Below, in pieces: positions 17,594 to 27,150 of a DNA stretch of 64,000 bases. Under the pieces are notes generated by a model. That model did not search any database. It had not been told where the DNA came from and saw only the letters and a program-made list of their open reading frames with translations. Position 1 is the first letter of the stretch. Every line of letters begins with the position of its first letter. The position numbers were made by a program, and so were the translations under genes. The stretch is taken from contig JABXIS010000011.1 in assembly GCA_013372975.1 (NCBI GenBank), forward strand, positions 62,001 through 126,000. The letters run 5' to 3'. Origin of the DNA: Alphaproteobacteria bacterium. GTDB taxonomy: Bacteria > Pseudomonadota > Alphaproteobacteria > Sphingomonadales > Kordiimonadaceae.

Positions 17594-18496
17594 TCAGGCC
17601 TCAATCTTCATCGTATCCCTGATCACATTTCCGAGCGCCTCGAAAGTTTTGGCGCGTGGGTTTGTCTTGCGCCAGATCAGGCCAATGGTGCGTGTGGGGA
17701 TGATGTCATCAAACGGGATCACGTCAACACCGGTGCCTTCGGTAAGGCCCGCATCAACAGCCATGCCGGGCAACAGCGTGATGCCGTGGCCCGCCGCAAC
17801 CATCTGCAAGATGGTGTTGAGGCTGGTGCCGGCCAGTTCGCGCCGTGCCCCGCGCCCCAGAAGTTGGCAGGCTTCAAGTGCGTGATCTCGCAGGCAGTGG
17901 CCTTCCTCCAGTAGCATCAGGCGGCGTTCATCCAGGTCTGCGGAATGAATTGTATCGCCCGGCGCACCACCCGGCGGGAAGGCGACAAGGAAGGGATCAT
18001 GAAACAGCGGCATTTCCACAGCATCCCCGCAGGCGAAGGGCAGGGCATAAAGCACAAGGTCCAACTCGCCTGTGCGGATCATCTCGCACAGTTCGGCGGA
18101 TTTATCTTCCCTCAGGTGAAGTTCCAGTTCAGGCAGCTTTTTGCTTATTGCAGGCATGATGCGCGGCAGCAGGAAGGGTGCAATTGTGGGGATGATCCCC
18201 ATGCGCACAATACCCTTCAGCGGATCCTTTGCAGCGGCCGCCATGTCCGTGAGGTCGTCTACATCATTGAGGATAGTCTGCGCCCTGCGCACAATCTCCT
18301 CCCCCAGGGCCGTGAACATCACGGTCCTTTTGGTGCGTTCCACTAACTGTGTGCCCAAAAGATTTTCCAGTTCCTGCAAACCTGCCGACAAGGTGGACTG
18401 TGTCACATGGCAGGCTTCGGCCGCCTTGCCAAAATGGTTGGTGCGGTGGAGGGCCACCAGGTACCGAAGCTGTTTCAGGGTTGGAGGAAAGCTCAT
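17594..18496 (-). CDS. oxyR: OxyR-type LysR regulator, peroxide sensor
   Basis: A 300-residue LysR-type transcription factor. The winged HTH is at residues 1-65 (QLRYLVALHRTNHFGKAAEACHVTQ). In the effector domain, LLEEGHCLRDHALEAC carries both redox cysteines, C201 and C210, with the same 9-residue spacing as C199 and C208 of E. coli OxyR. Oxidation to the disulfide would activate antioxidant genes, none of which lies beside it here. A strong leftward terminator upstream (18763-18793) insulates it from the pilus locus. Confidence 0.88.
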   Translation of the reverse strand: MSFPPTLKQLRYLVALHRTNHFGKAAEACHVTQSTLSAGLQELENLLGTQLVERTKRTVMFTALGEEIVRRAQTILNDVDDLTDMAAAAKDPLKGIVRMGIIPTIAPFLLPRIMPAISKKLPELELHLREDKSAELCEMIRTGELDLVLYALPFACGDAVEMPLFHDPFLVAFPPGGAPGDTIHSADLDERRLMLLEEGHCLRDHALEACQLLGRGARRELAGTSLNTILQMVAAGHGITLLPGMAVDAGLTEGTGVDVIPFDDIIPTRTIGLIWRKTNPRAKTFEALGNVIRDTMKIEA

Positions 18497-18762
18497 AGAG
18501 ACATCCGATTAGTTATGGCGTTAAATATTGATACTTCAACAATAGGGTTTGGCCGTCCAAATGCAAAGCACGAATGTGTTACGGCCATATTCCAGGGCAT
18601 TGCCATGTTGGTTTTTGGGTGCGGGGATGGCGTGAAAACCGGCGTGCGGGTTCAGTTGCCCGATTTTGGTCACAATTGGGGCCTTAACTCGCGCCCGATT
18701 GGGTTTTCAGTTGTTTCGTTTTTTTGAAGGAAGCGCCTTTGCGGCGGAAGTTGGCGCGTGGC

Positions 18763-18793
18763 CAAAAAAAAATGGCCGGGTAAAAACCCGGCC
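18763..18793 (-). terminator. leftward rho-independent terminator
   Basis: Arms GGCCGGGT (18774-18781) and ACCCGGCC (18786-18793), read on the minus strand, are followed by a ten-T run (the A-run at 18763-18772). It ends either the Tad operon 270 nt downstream of tadC or a small transcript starting near 18884. Confidence 0.85.
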
Positions 18794-18884
18794 CGAGTCA
18801 CGACAGCGAGGATAGTACGGCTGCAGTCACGCAACCGTAATAGGAGTGGGCGCAGTCGAGTCGCGCCCTCTCGCACCTCCTAAG
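18794..18884 (-). ncRNA. weak candidate structured RNA upstream of the terminator
   Basis: On the minus strand, AGGAG and CTCCT pair around a GGGCGC/GCGCCC hairpin, followed by GGTTGC/GCAGCC and then the terminator. A TTGACC lies at 18910-18905, but the matching -10 is poor. This could be an sRNA or just the 3' untranslated region of the tad operon. An ORF through it (18670-18876) has no protein-like character. The rest of 18497-19062 shows nothing I can name. Confidence 0.3.
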
Positions 18885-19062
18885 AAACCAAATATCAGCG
18901 TGCGGGTCAATGCCTGTCTGCTTCAAATCGTTCAAATCTCTGGAATACAGTCATTTTTTTGCTGTGCGGTGCAGCAAAGCGACACAGAATTTCATGTCTC
19001 GATTCATCAAAAGTTCATCGAATACTTCGCGGTTTGCGCATCCTGGGGGTGATTCGCGGTTT

Positions 19063-20043
19063 TTACTTGTTGATGAAGTCGTCCATCACTTTACAGGCTG
19101 CAGGGCCAAGAAGCACAACAAACAGCGTTGGCAGGATGAAAACGATCAGAGGCACCGTAAGGGTGGCGGGCAGGCGCGCCGCTTTTTCTTCCGCTTGCAT
19201 CAGCCGTTCGTTTCGGAATTCAGCCGACAGGACACGCAGGCTGGTGGCCAGCGGCGTTCCATAGCGTTCGCTTTGCACCAGTGTGGTTACCACCCCTCTC
19301 AATGCGGGCAGGTCCACCCGTTCTGACAAGTTCAATAGTGCCTGTCGCCGTTCTGGCAGGAAGCCAAGTTCGATAGCGGTAAGCGAAAATTCGTCTGATA
19401 GTTCAGGGGACGCGCGGCCCAGCTCCTTGGCAACGCGGTTGAGGGCGCTATCAAGTGTCAGCCCGGCTTCTGCGCACACAACCAGCAGATCAAGCGCGTC
19501 GGGCAAAGATTTGCGGATCGCGTCTGTACGTTTTGCCTTGGTGTTTGAGACAAAGATATCAGGCATCTTGAAGCCCAGCAGAACGGCGCCTATGGAATAG
19601 ATGGGATACATGCCCGCATGTGTTGGCATAAAGCCGAGGCCGTAAAAAAGCACGACAGCCACAAGCCCCATCACCAGCGGCATGGACAACCGGGCAACCT
19701 GAAAAACCACAATCGCATCGTTGGACCGGTATCCGGCTTGCGCCAGCTGGACGGATACTTTCCGGGTCTGCTCTTTCTGAAGAAGCTGGAGTTTGTCGGC
19801 CAGTGCCCGCATGGCGCCAACACCATCCACCTTCTTAACTGGTGAGCGGCGCTTCGATGTGGTCATCAGGCCCGCCTTGAGGGCGTCGCGCCTGTCCTGA
19901 AGGGATTTTACGCGGCCCTTCATTGGGTCTCGCACCAAGGCGGTCTGGTAGATGGCAACCATAACCAATAAGGCCACAATGCCCGCTACAGCAGACAGAA
20001 GGTCTACAACAGCAATGCCCAGAAGTTCCTCAATCGCCTGCAT
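19063..20043 (-). CDS. tadC: Tad pilus inner-membrane platform protein TadC
   Basis: A 326-residue membrane protein with the type II secretion F domain in the second half (LPDALDLLVVCAEAGLTLDSALNRVAKELG) and hydrophobic segments near residues 12-30, 100-150 and at the C-terminus. With TadB it forms the inner-membrane platform on which the TadA/CpaF ATPase acts to extrude Flp pilin. It is the last gene of the minus-strand cluster, 3 bp after tadB. Confidence 0.92.
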   Translation of the reverse strand: MQAIEELLGIAVVDLLSAVAGIVALLVMVAIYQTALVRDPMKGRVKSLQDRRDALKAGLMTTSKRRSPVKKVDGVGAMRALADKLQLLQKEQTRKVSVQLAQAGYRSNDAIVVFQVARLSMPLVMGLVAVVLFYGLGFMPTHAGMYPIYSIGAVLLGFKMPDIFVSNTKAKRTDAIRKSLPDALDLLVVCAEAGLTLDSALNRVAKELGRASPELSDEFSLTAIELGFLPERRQALLNLSERVDLPALRGVVTTLVQSERYGTPLATSLRVLSAEFRNERLMQAEEKAARLPATLTVPLIVFILPTLFVVLLGPAACKVMDDFINK

Positions 20044-20046
20044 GCC

Positions 20047-21024
20047 CTAAACCTCGAACTTGATCATTTTAGCCATGATTAAGATGCCCACAGACATCCA
20101 TAAAAGGGCGCCAATGCCGGTGACAATGGCCGTTGGGTGGGTAAACAGCACGATGCCGTAATCATAGTTCATGGTCATGATCAGGCCGAGCATGATGAAA
20201 GGCAGCAGCCCCACAATCCAGGCGCTGGCCTTGGCTTCGGAAGACAGTGCTTTTACCTTCAGCTTCATCGCCTGCCGGCTTCTAAGGATAGTGGCAAGAT
20301 TGCCCAGTGTTTCACCCAGATTGCCGCCTGTCTCCCGTTGTACGACAAGGGAGATCACAAAGAATTTGAAATCCGGTGTGTCCAGCCGGTCTGCCGTTTC
20401 CCATAGCGCTTCCTCAAGTTGTTTTCCGAGGCGCATGGCGTCTGTGATCTTCTGAAATTCAACGCCGGTTGGGGCGGAAAGCTCCTTGCCCACATTGGAA
20501 ATACATTCGTTCACTGGCAGGCCGGATTTGAGCCCGCGCACCATTAGGTCCATTGCTTCGGGGAACTGTTTGGTGAATTTTTCCTTGCGGGAATTGATAC
20601 GGCTTGAAATCCACATATGTGGAAGGCCGAACCCCATGATAACTGCCAATGCCATTGCCAGTGCGAAAGAAAAGCCCAGCGCCAGCCAAACGACGAGCGC
20701 ACCAATGGCGATGCCAAGGCAAATGGTTGCATAGCGGGAGAGGTCTGTCTCCAGCCCGGCCTGTCCAAGCCGCTTCTGGATCTGGTCCCTGCGCGGCAGA
20801 AGTTCCGCAAGGCCGGATTGTTTCTGATTCAGCCTGATCGACCGGGCCTGTTCGCCCTTCAGTTTGGTTTTTTCGTTGAAGCGGGCTTTGAATTGATCAA
20901 GCCGGGCGCGCGTTTCCTTGCGCCCTTTGCTGAAGGTGCCAGCAATAAACACAATCGCCACCATCAGAATGATGGCAACAAGGCCGACGCCCAAAAGCAC
21001 AATGTCCAGATTTGCATTATTCAT
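20047..21024 (-). CDS. tadB: Tad pilus inner-membrane platform protein TadB
   Basis: A 325-residue paralogue of TadC with the same T2SSF domain (FPEAMDLMVRGLKSGLPVNECISNVGKEL), an N-terminal membrane helix and a C-terminal pair of helices. A basic linker follows the first helix (KGRKETRARLDQFKARFNEK). It starts 3 bp after the cpaF stop and ends 3 bp before tadC, so translation is tightly coupled across the block. Confidence 0.92.
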   Translation of the reverse strand: MNNANLDIVLLGVGLVAIILMVAIVFIAGTFSKGRKETRARLDQFKARFNEKTKLKGEQARSIRLNQKQSGLAELLPRRDQIQKRLGQAGLETDLSRYATICLGIAIGALVVWLALGFSFALAMALAVIMGFGLPHMWISSRINSRKEKFTKQFPEAMDLMVRGLKSGLPVNECISNVGKELSAPTGVEFQKITDAMRLGKQLEEALWETADRLDTPDFKFFVISLVVQRETGGNLGETLGNLATILRSRQAMKLKVKALSSEAKASAWIVGLLPFIMLGLIMTMNYDYGIVLFTHPTAIVTGIGALLWMSVGILIMAKMIKFEV

Positions 21025-21027
21025 GGC

Positions 21028-22719
21028 TTATCCGTTCATGGCCTCCATCAATGCCCGGTCAAGGCCGAAGTATTCGGCTTTTGTCAGGAAGTGCGGGCGC
21101 ACACCAGTGGAATGGAAGTGGCCAACAAGGCGGCCGCTTTCGTCTTCACCAGTAAATTCAAACTTGAACAGGTCCTGTGTGGTGATCACGTCGCCTTCCA
21201 TGCCAACCACCTCGGTGACATGGGTGGTGCGGCGGCCACCATCACGCATCCGCTGTACCTGCACGATCATATCCAGAGAGCCCGCGATCTGTTCGCGAAT
21301 GGCTTTTGCGGGCAAATGCAAGCCAGCCATATTCACCATGTTTTCTAGTCGGGTCAGGGCCTCGCGTGGGCGGTTGGCGTGGATGGTGCCCATGGATCCA
21401 TCGTGCCCGGTGTTCATGGCCTGCAGCATATCGATGGCCTCGCCACCCCTGATTTCGCCAAGGATGATACGGTCAGGCCGCATCCTGAGGGCGTTTTTCA
21501 CCAGGTCCCGCATGGTCACCTCGCCCTGACCTTCCAGGTTTGGTGGCCGGGTTTCAAGGCGAACCACGTGAGGCTGCTGGAGCTGAAGCTCGGCCGCATC
21601 CTCGATGGTGACAACCCGTTCACCCTTGTCGATCATGCGGCTGAGAGCGTTCAACATAGTGGTTTTACCCGAACCCGTGCCACCAGAGATCAGGATGTTG
21701 AGGCGGCAAGCGCCTGCGATTTTGAGGAGTTTGGCCAAAGGTGCTGTGATCGATCCGAAATCAAGCATCTTGTCGAGCGTGATCTTGTCCTTGGTGAATT
21801 TCCGGATCGAGATAGACGCCCCGTCAATCGCCAAAGGCGGTGCGATCACATTCACACGGCTGCCGTCTGCAAGGCGGGCATCACAAATAGGCGATGTTTC
21901 ATCCACCCGGCGGCCCACTGCGGTAACGATCCTCTGTGCGATATTCATCAGGTGCTGGTTATCGCGGAAATGCACATCGGTTAGTGTCAGTTTGCCGCGC
22001 TGCTCCACATAAACCTGCTTGGGGCCATTGACCATGATGTCTGAAATGGTGTCATCGGCCAGAAGGGGCTCAAGGGGACCAAGTCCCAGCATGTCATCAA
22101 GGAGAAGGGTTACAAGATCCCGTTGTTCCGTGAGGTTCAGGTTGATTTTTTCCTGAACCAACAGCTCGCCGACAACCTCACCAACCTGATCCGCAAGCTC
22201 GTGGCGCGGCAATTCGGCGGCTGCAGCCGGGTCGATGTGCTCCATCAACATGGCCTGAATGCGGGTTTTGGCTTCGAACAGGGTTTGTCGGTTGGCATCT
22301 TGCTTGGGGGCCGCGTCCTGAACCACATCACCGATCGGGCCGATGTTGCTTTCCGCCTCATTGAGGAGGTAGGTCACCAGGTCTTTCTGTTCCTGTTCGG
22401 AAAGATCAGCCTCTTCGCTACGCATCAGGCGTTCAACGAGCCCACCAAGCTTTTTGGAGACTTCTGCCTTCGATGACATGCGTAGCTCATCCGCAGTGAA
22501 ATGGTCCTTGAGCATGGATTCTGCGATTGATGCCAAAAGATCAACAGCGCTTACCACCGCCATATTTTGCGGGGCAGGGGGCGCGTCAGCGCCCAATTGG
22601 TCAAGGTCTGGTTCCGGCTGTGGCGGAATGGCAGAGGATGCGGGCGCACTTCCGCTCCTGCCAAACGTGCCGCCACGTTTCAGTCCCTGCCGTTTTTTTC
22701 CAAATGCCTGCGCCTTCAT
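21028..22719 (-). CDS. cpaF: Tad pilus secretion ATPase CpaF/TadA with duplicated N-terminal domain
   Basis: A 563-residue hexameric ATPase that powers pilin assembly. Walker A GGTGSGKTT is at 346-354, followed by the Walker B region and GEIRGGEAIDMLQAMNTGHDG. It is longer than the usual roughly 450-500 residues. Two similar segments precede the ATPase: about residues 86-131 (LSEQEQKDLVTYLLNEAESNIGPIGD) and 176-220 (LTEQRDLVTLLLDDMLGLGPLEPL), so the small N-terminal domain that normally occurs once appears twice. The first 50 residues are basic and then Pro/Ala-rich. Confidence 0.95.
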   Translation of the reverse strand: MKAQAFGKKRQGLKRGGTFGRSGSAPASSAIPPQPEPDLDQLGADAPPAPQNMAVVSAVDLLASIAESMLKDHFTADELRMSSKAEVSKKLGGLVERLMRSEEADLSEQEQKDLVTYLLNEAESNIGPIGDVVQDAAPKQDANRQTLFEAKTRIQAMLMEHIDPAAAAELPRHELADQVGEVVGELLVQEKINLNLTEQRDLVTLLLDDMLGLGPLEPLLADDTISDIMVNGPKQVYVEQRGKLTLTDVHFRDNQHLMNIAQRIVTAVGRRVDETSPICDARLADGSRVNVIAPPLAIDGASISIRKFTKDKITLDKMLDFGSITAPLAKLLKIAGACRLNILISGGTGSGKTTMLNALSRMIDKGERVVTIEDAAELQLQQPHVVRLETRPPNLEGQGEVTMRDLVKNALRMRPDRIILGEIRGGEAIDMLQAMNTGHDGSMGTIHANRPREALTRLENMVNMAGLHLPAKAIREQIAGSLDMIVQVQRMRDGGRRTTHVTEVVGMEGDVITTQDLFKFEFTGEDESGRLVGHFHSTGVRPHFLTKAEYFGLDRALMEAMNG

Positions 22720-22766
22720 ACCGTTTCTTTTGTCCTGACTAATGAACGGAAGTCTCTATTTGACCG

Positions 22767-23987
22767 CTATTTCTTTAATAATTTGTCTAACCAGGATTTC
22801 TGTTTGTCTGCATCTGCATCATCGGCGTGGATGGCGTGCAAAAGTTCCTTATAGGCGCTTGCCAGTTTGCCAGTAGGCTGATCTTCCGCCACAACGGTTC
22901 CCTTCTGGGCTGCAGCCATGGCGGATTTGGGGTCGAAAGGAATTTTCACATCAACCGCATGTTCGATTGAATTTTCGAAGTCCTTTTCTTCAACCTCGTT
23001 TGGCACCATGCCCACTTTGTCTGCAACAACATAAACGTCAGCCCGCGGGGCCTGTTGCTTGATATGGGCCAGCATGCGGATGCAGTCGCGCGCCGCGGCG
23101 AGCGAGAAGTCTGTTACCAGCACGATATCTGTTGCTGCCAGCAAGACATCTGCATGGTCGCCTAGCATTTGGCGCGGCACGTCAACCACCACATTGGTGT
23201 AGTTTTCGCCGAGGGCTGTCACAAGCTGTTCGAGGGCGCCGTCCACTGGTTCGCGCAAGGCACCAACAGGCGCTTCCGCCGCAAGAATGGACAGGCGTTC
23301 GTGGGGTTTGACGACAGCACGCTCAAGGAACAGGCCATCCACCCGGTTTGGATTGTCCAGCGCATCCGAAAGACCGCGGCCGGGTTCCAGGTCAAACTGC
23401 ATTGCAGACGTGCCAAAATACAGATCCAGATCGAGGATCGCGGTTGGCTCTTTCTTGTGCTCCGCCAACAGCCACGCAAGGTTGGTTGCGATCGCACTGG
23501 TGCCAAGCCCACCGCGCACACCTACACATACAATCTGTTTGGTGCCCAGGTCTTCGTGTTGCTCTGGTCCGTCTTCCGCTGCCACCAGGGCGTCCTGCGC
23601 AGAAAGGATAGCTTGTTGCAACAGTTCGCCTGTTAGCGGTTTTACAAGATAGTCAAAAACGCCAGCATGGATCAGGTCCCTGTACAGGGTTACATCGTTC
23701 ACGTCTCCGATTGCCAGCACAAGGGTGCCTTCTTCGGCCACATCAGCCAGCGCCTGCATGTCGGCGCGGGGGTCTGTGCTGCCTGAAAGGTCCACGATCA
23801 GAAATTCCGGGCACGGCATTGCACCAAGGGCTCGAACCGCCGAAGCAATACCGCCAGAGAAAACCATCTCGCTGTTCCAGCCCAGGCCCTCTACAATCGG
23901 TATTATTGTCTGTTGTGTGGTGTCGTCTGCGACATAGGCGGCGAAGGCTTCACGGCCCGTTGCGTCCAGTTTGGCTGTCATATTCAT
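22767..23987 (-). CDS. cpaE: CpaE/TadZ pilus localisation ATPase
   Basis: A 406-residue cytosolic protein: an N-terminal receiver-like domain without obvious phosphoacceptor logic, then a ParA/MinD-like ATPase (VGVRGGLGTSAIATNLAWLL, a TadZ-type deviant Walker A, then AILDLDLYFG). It positions the Tad machine at the pole in Caulobacter. I use the ATG at 23987 (MNMTAKL), 8 nt after AGGAGG, instead of the GTG that overlaps that site. Confidence 0.92.
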   Translation of the reverse strand: MNMTAKLDATGREAFAAYVADDTTQQTIIPIVEGLGWNSEMVFSGGIASAVRALGAMPCPEFLIVDLSGSTDPRADMQALADVAEEGTLVLAIGDVNDVTLYRDLIHAGVFDYLVKPLTGELLQQAILSAQDALVAAEDGPEQHEDLGTKQIVCVGVRGGLGTSAIATNLAWLLAEHKKEPTAILDLDLYFGTSAMQFDLEPGRGLSDALDNPNRVDGLFLERAVVKPHERLSILAAEAPVGALREPVDGALEQLVTALGENYTNVVVDVPRQMLGDHADVLLAATDIVLVTDFSLAAARDCIRMLAHIKQQAPRADVYVVADKVGMVPNEVEEKDFENSIEHAVDVKIPFDPKSAMAAAQKGTVVAEDQPTGKLASAYKELLHAIHADDADADKQKSWLDKLLKK

Positions 23988-23999
23988 CTGCCCCACCTC

Positions 24000-24707
24000 C
24001 TACTGCTGACCACCGCCCGTATTGGGTACGGGGGCTGTCATGGTCATGCCTTCGAGGGAAAGCGTCATGTTGCCGGGGGCAGGGGCGGACGAAGGCGCGG
24101 GTGTATATATTGCGCCAACCGCCGCAGCAGTGGAATTGCCGTTGCCCTGGCCGGCGATAAGGTCACGCGGGTTCGCAACCATAAGGCCCAAATTTGTCGT
24201 ATCGGCGCAGCCAAAATGGGCGCTTGGATTGTTGCGGCGGTTGTTGCCGTTTTCGGCAGGCCAGGTGCCGCAGTTGGGTGTTGTGACCACATAACGTTCC
24301 AGATAAAGCATCACGCTGCCCTCAGTGGGCGTGGCCCCCATGGCAGCGTTGCCACCAAAAGCCAGCCCGCGGGCACGAATAAAATCCTGCAGGGCCGCGA
24401 GGCGGGCCGGGGCCACATTGCCTGCGTCCAGCATCAATACATCGCCATAGCCCGCATTCACGCTGGCAAGGAAAGCGCCTATCTGTGCCAGTGTGGCGCC
24501 GGACGGGGTTGCCGTGCCGTCGTCCTCTGCCCTGATTTCAAAGGGCAGGCGAACCATCTGCACGCTATTCCTGAGCGTTGTCTCTGGCCGCGTGGCGGAT
24601 GATGTATCTGTGTGCTGGCACGCAGCCAGGCTCATGAAGCCCATACCGATAAGCGCTGTCTTCAGAAGCGCGGGTGCCATTTTTTTTGCCTGATATGTCA
24701 TGGTCAA
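24000..24707 (-). CDS. cpaD: CpaD pilus assembly lipoprotein
   Basis: A 235-residue outer-membrane lipoprotein candidate: the signal peptide ends in the lipobox LAAC (Cys at about residue 29). The CpaD-family features NCGTWPAENGNN and HFGCADTTNLGLMVANPRDLI are present, including the two Cys that could form a disulfide. In Caulobacter CpaD helps the secretin. It lies between the secretin and cpaE genes. Confidence 0.9.
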   Translation of the reverse strand: MTMTYQAKKMAPALLKTALIGMGFMSLAACQHTDTSSATRPETTLRNSVQMVRLPFEIRAEDDGTATPSGATLAQIGAFLASVNAGYGDVLMLDAGNVAPARLAALQDFIRARGLAFGGNAAMGATPTEGSVMLYLERYVVTTPNCGTWPAENGNNRRNNPSAHFGCADTTNLGLMVANPRDLIAGQGNGNSTAAAVGAIYTPAPSSAPAPGNMTLSLEGMTMTAPVPNTGGGQQ

Positions 24708-24727
24708 ATTCCTTTGCGCTTCTGGTC

Positions 24728-26179
24728 TTAATCGAGGGTGAAACCGGCGCGCTTCTTCATGGAAGCATCAGTTTTCTGGTCTTGCCCTGCTGGTGCAGCT
24801 GGCCCACCTGGAACCCAGAGACGCTGGTTGAGGAAACGGTCCATATCATCTGGTGTCACGTAGCCATCCGTAGGCAGCACCAGCTGACGATCAGAAACCG
24901 GGCGGACCACATACGGCGTGACCACGATCAGAAGTTCGGTTTCTTCGCGGCGGAATGATTCAGACCGGAACAGCGCACCAAGGATCGGAATATCACCAAG
25001 GCCGGGGAACTTGCTGGCGTCCTGCACCACGTTATTCTGCAAAAGGCCTGCAATTGCGAAGGATTGTCCGCTGCCAAGTTCAACTGTGGTTTCCGCGCGG
25101 CGGGTACTGATGGACGGGATCGAGATGCCCTCTACCCGGATTGCACCGGCGCTTGAAAGATCACTTACTTCCGGACGCACATGCATGGATATGCGGCCTG
25201 TGTTCATCACGGTTGGGGTGAAATCCAGTTTCACGCCGAACTCGCGATACTCGATACCGATGCCGTCACGGCTCGGAACCGGGATCGGGAATTCACCACC
25301 AGCCAGGAAATTCGCTGTCTGGCCTGTAAGTGCTGTCAGATTTGGTTCTGCGAGCACTGTCAGGAATCCTTCCTGATCGAGGGCGTCGATTGCCCAGTTC
25401 AGGTCGAGATTGTTGCTGATGATGTCACCAAACAGGGCTTTTGTGCCCTGCTCGGGGAATTCGAATACCTTCAGAGCCGCGCCATCGATAACCGGATCAG
25501 GGATGATGTTGGCCACATCGCGGCCTGTGATCATGCCAAGGCCGAAGTTGGAGCCAAAGAAGCCACCTTCCCAGTTGAAACCGAGCTGTTTCAGAAGGCT
25601 GCGGGACACTTCCGCGATACGCACGCGCAGGTTCACCTGGGTGGGCTGCATCACGTTGATATTATTCATCACCTGATCGGTGTTGAGGATGCTGCGTGCA
25701 AGCCGTTCAGCAAGAGCCGCTTCATCCGGCCCGCCGACATTGCCTTCAAGGACAACAAGCTGGCCAAGGGTGTTTGCTGACACCACAGCGCCCGGCAACA
25801 TGCGGTCAAGTGCACCGCGAAGGGCACCCAGGTTCCGCGTAACACCGATGTTGGCGCTATAGATGGTTTCATCGTTTTTATCGAGCGCATAGAAGCTGGT
25901 CTCGCCCTGCGCCTTGCCAAAGATATATACCACTCGAGCGGATTTCACCTGCACATCGGCAATGGCCGGGTTGGCGATGAAAATCTCTTCTGCCGGGCGG
26001 TCAAGGCGCACCAATGTGCCTTTGTTCACTTCAATGGAAAGCCGGGTTTCGCCAGCGCTGACGATGCGGGCTCCTTCGCTTTCCCGCAGGGTGGAATTCT
26101 GTGCTGCCAACGGGCCAGAAGCCAGAGCGCAAAGGCCTGTCATTGCGGCCAGAACCAGGGGTTTGAAGCGCATGATCAT
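24728..26179 (-). CDS. cpaC: CpaC/RcpA outer-membrane secretin
   Basis: A 483-residue secretin forming the outer-membrane pore of the Tad pilus. A signal peptide ends at PLAAQN. The pilus-type N-terminal domain includes GTLVRLDRPAEEIFIANPAIADVQVKS, and the secretin core VRVRIAEVSRS to RRAETTVELGSGQSFAIAGLL is intact. Its start overlaps the cpaB stop by 4 bp (ATGA-type coupling), consistent with co-assembly. Confidence 0.94.
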   Translation of the reverse strand: MIMRFKPLVLAAMTGLCALASGPLAAQNSTLRESEGARIVSAGETRLSIEVNKGTLVRLDRPAEEIFIANPAIADVQVKSARVVYIFGKAQGETSFYALDKNDETIYSANIGVTRNLGALRGALDRMLPGAVVSANTLGQLVVLEGNVGGPDEAALAERLARSILNTDQVMNNINVMQPTQVNLRVRIAEVSRSLLKQLGFNWEGGFFGSNFGLGMITGRDVANIIPDPVIDGAALKVFEFPEQGTKALFGDIISNNLDLNWAIDALDQEGFLTVLAEPNLTALTGQTANFLAGGEFPIPVPSRDGIGIEYREFGVKLDFTPTVMNTGRISMHVRPEVSDLSSAGAIRVEGISIPSISTRRAETTVELGSGQSFAIAGLLQNNVVQDASKFPGLGDIPILGALFRSESFRREETELLIVVTPYVVRPVSDRQLVLPTDGYVTPDDMDRFLNQRLWVPGGPAAPAGQDQKTDASMKKRAGFTLD

Positions 26180-27075
26180 TTGCCTGGCTCCTTCTTTTTG
26201 CCGTCGAGGCTGACAACGGAGGCGTCAGAGCCCCGTTTCACAACAATAGTGCCGCCCTTTTCTTCTTCATCCAGTGTCTGGCGGAAACTGCTGACTTCCG
26301 ACCCAAGTGTATGGGTGGTTGTCACGCTGACTGGTGGACTGGTGGGGTCGGAACCAAGGCCGTCGTTACCCGCAGCCAAGCTGCGCAGGCTAAGGGAAAG
26401 GGTGCCCAGCTTTTCAAGCATTGCCACTTTCTCGGCCATCTTTGGCGTAACCTCAAGGGTTGCAGTCTTGGCGATCTGTGCAGACGCCTTGGCCTGGTCA
26501 CCCGCCGGTTTGCTGGTTTGGTCCATGCCCAGAACACGAACATTCTGGAACACGGTTTCCGAAACAATATAGGGAACGCGGGTGCCCGGTACCTCAATGG
26601 ACTGGGTGAGGATCACATCGACCCGGTCACCCGGGAAGATAAAGCCTGCTACACCGGATGTGGGAGACAGTTTCACTGCCACCGCCCGCATGCCTGCGCT
26701 GAGAATTGCTGCCATAAAGCCTTTGTCCCCGTGCGCGACCATTGCAGCCCGTGTCACAGGTTCGCCCGCCCGGATCGGGGTGCGCACAACCATGCCCTTC
26801 AGGTCTGTAATCTTGTCTTTCGGGGTGCTGTAGTAAGTGTCGGATACGCCTTCTTTTGGCCAAGTGCGGAATTCAACCTGCTCGGCCTGAAAGAATGTGC
26901 CAGCGGGCAAATTTGATTTGGCCACAAGAATTTTCGCTGTGGGCACTTCCTTGGTGACAACCTCCGCCCGTTGGCTGCGCTGTTCCAGCCCAGACAAATA
27001 GCTGCGCGTGAGCATCACGACAAGAAGTACACCAACGCCCGCAAGGGCAAGTAGAATTAGGCTTCTGGGGTTCAT
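26176..27075 (-). CDS. cpaB: CpaB/RcpC pilus assembly protein with SAF domain
   Basis: A 299-residue periplasmic protein anchored by one N-terminal helix (LILLALAGVGVLLVVMLT). A SAF domain follows (AKILVAKSNLPAGTFFQAEQVEFRTWP, then GMVVRTPIRAGEPVTRAAMV) and the RcpC-like region GVAGFIFPGDRVDVILTQ. The protein accompanies the secretin. The start is preceded by GGAGGGGAC. Confidence 0.92.
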   Translation of the reverse strand: MNPRSLILLALAGVGVLLVVMLTRSYLSGLEQRSQRAEVVTKEVPTAKILVAKSNLPAGTFFQAEQVEFRTWPKEGVSDTYYSTPKDKITDLKGMVVRTPIRAGEPVTRAAMVAHGDKGFMAAILSAGMRAVAVKLSPTSGVAGFIFPGDRVDVILTQSIEVPGTRVPYIVSETVFQNVRVLGMDQTSKPAGDQAKASAQIAKTATLEVTPKMAEKVAMLEKLGTLSLSLRSLAAGNDGLGSDPTSPPVSVTTTHTLGSEVSSFRQTLDEEEKGGTIVVKRGSDASVVSLDGKKKEPGK

Positions 27076-27150
27076 TGTCCCCTCCTGGCTTTACAATTTC
27101 AGCTTGGTTTCCGGACAAAAGCGAACGCCCGAAAACCCTGAAAAATCGCG

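Noticed and set aside
18670-18876. 68-codon minus-strand frame over the terminator upstream of oxyR
   Set aside because: It runs through a rho-independent terminator and is Arg/Leu-rich noise.
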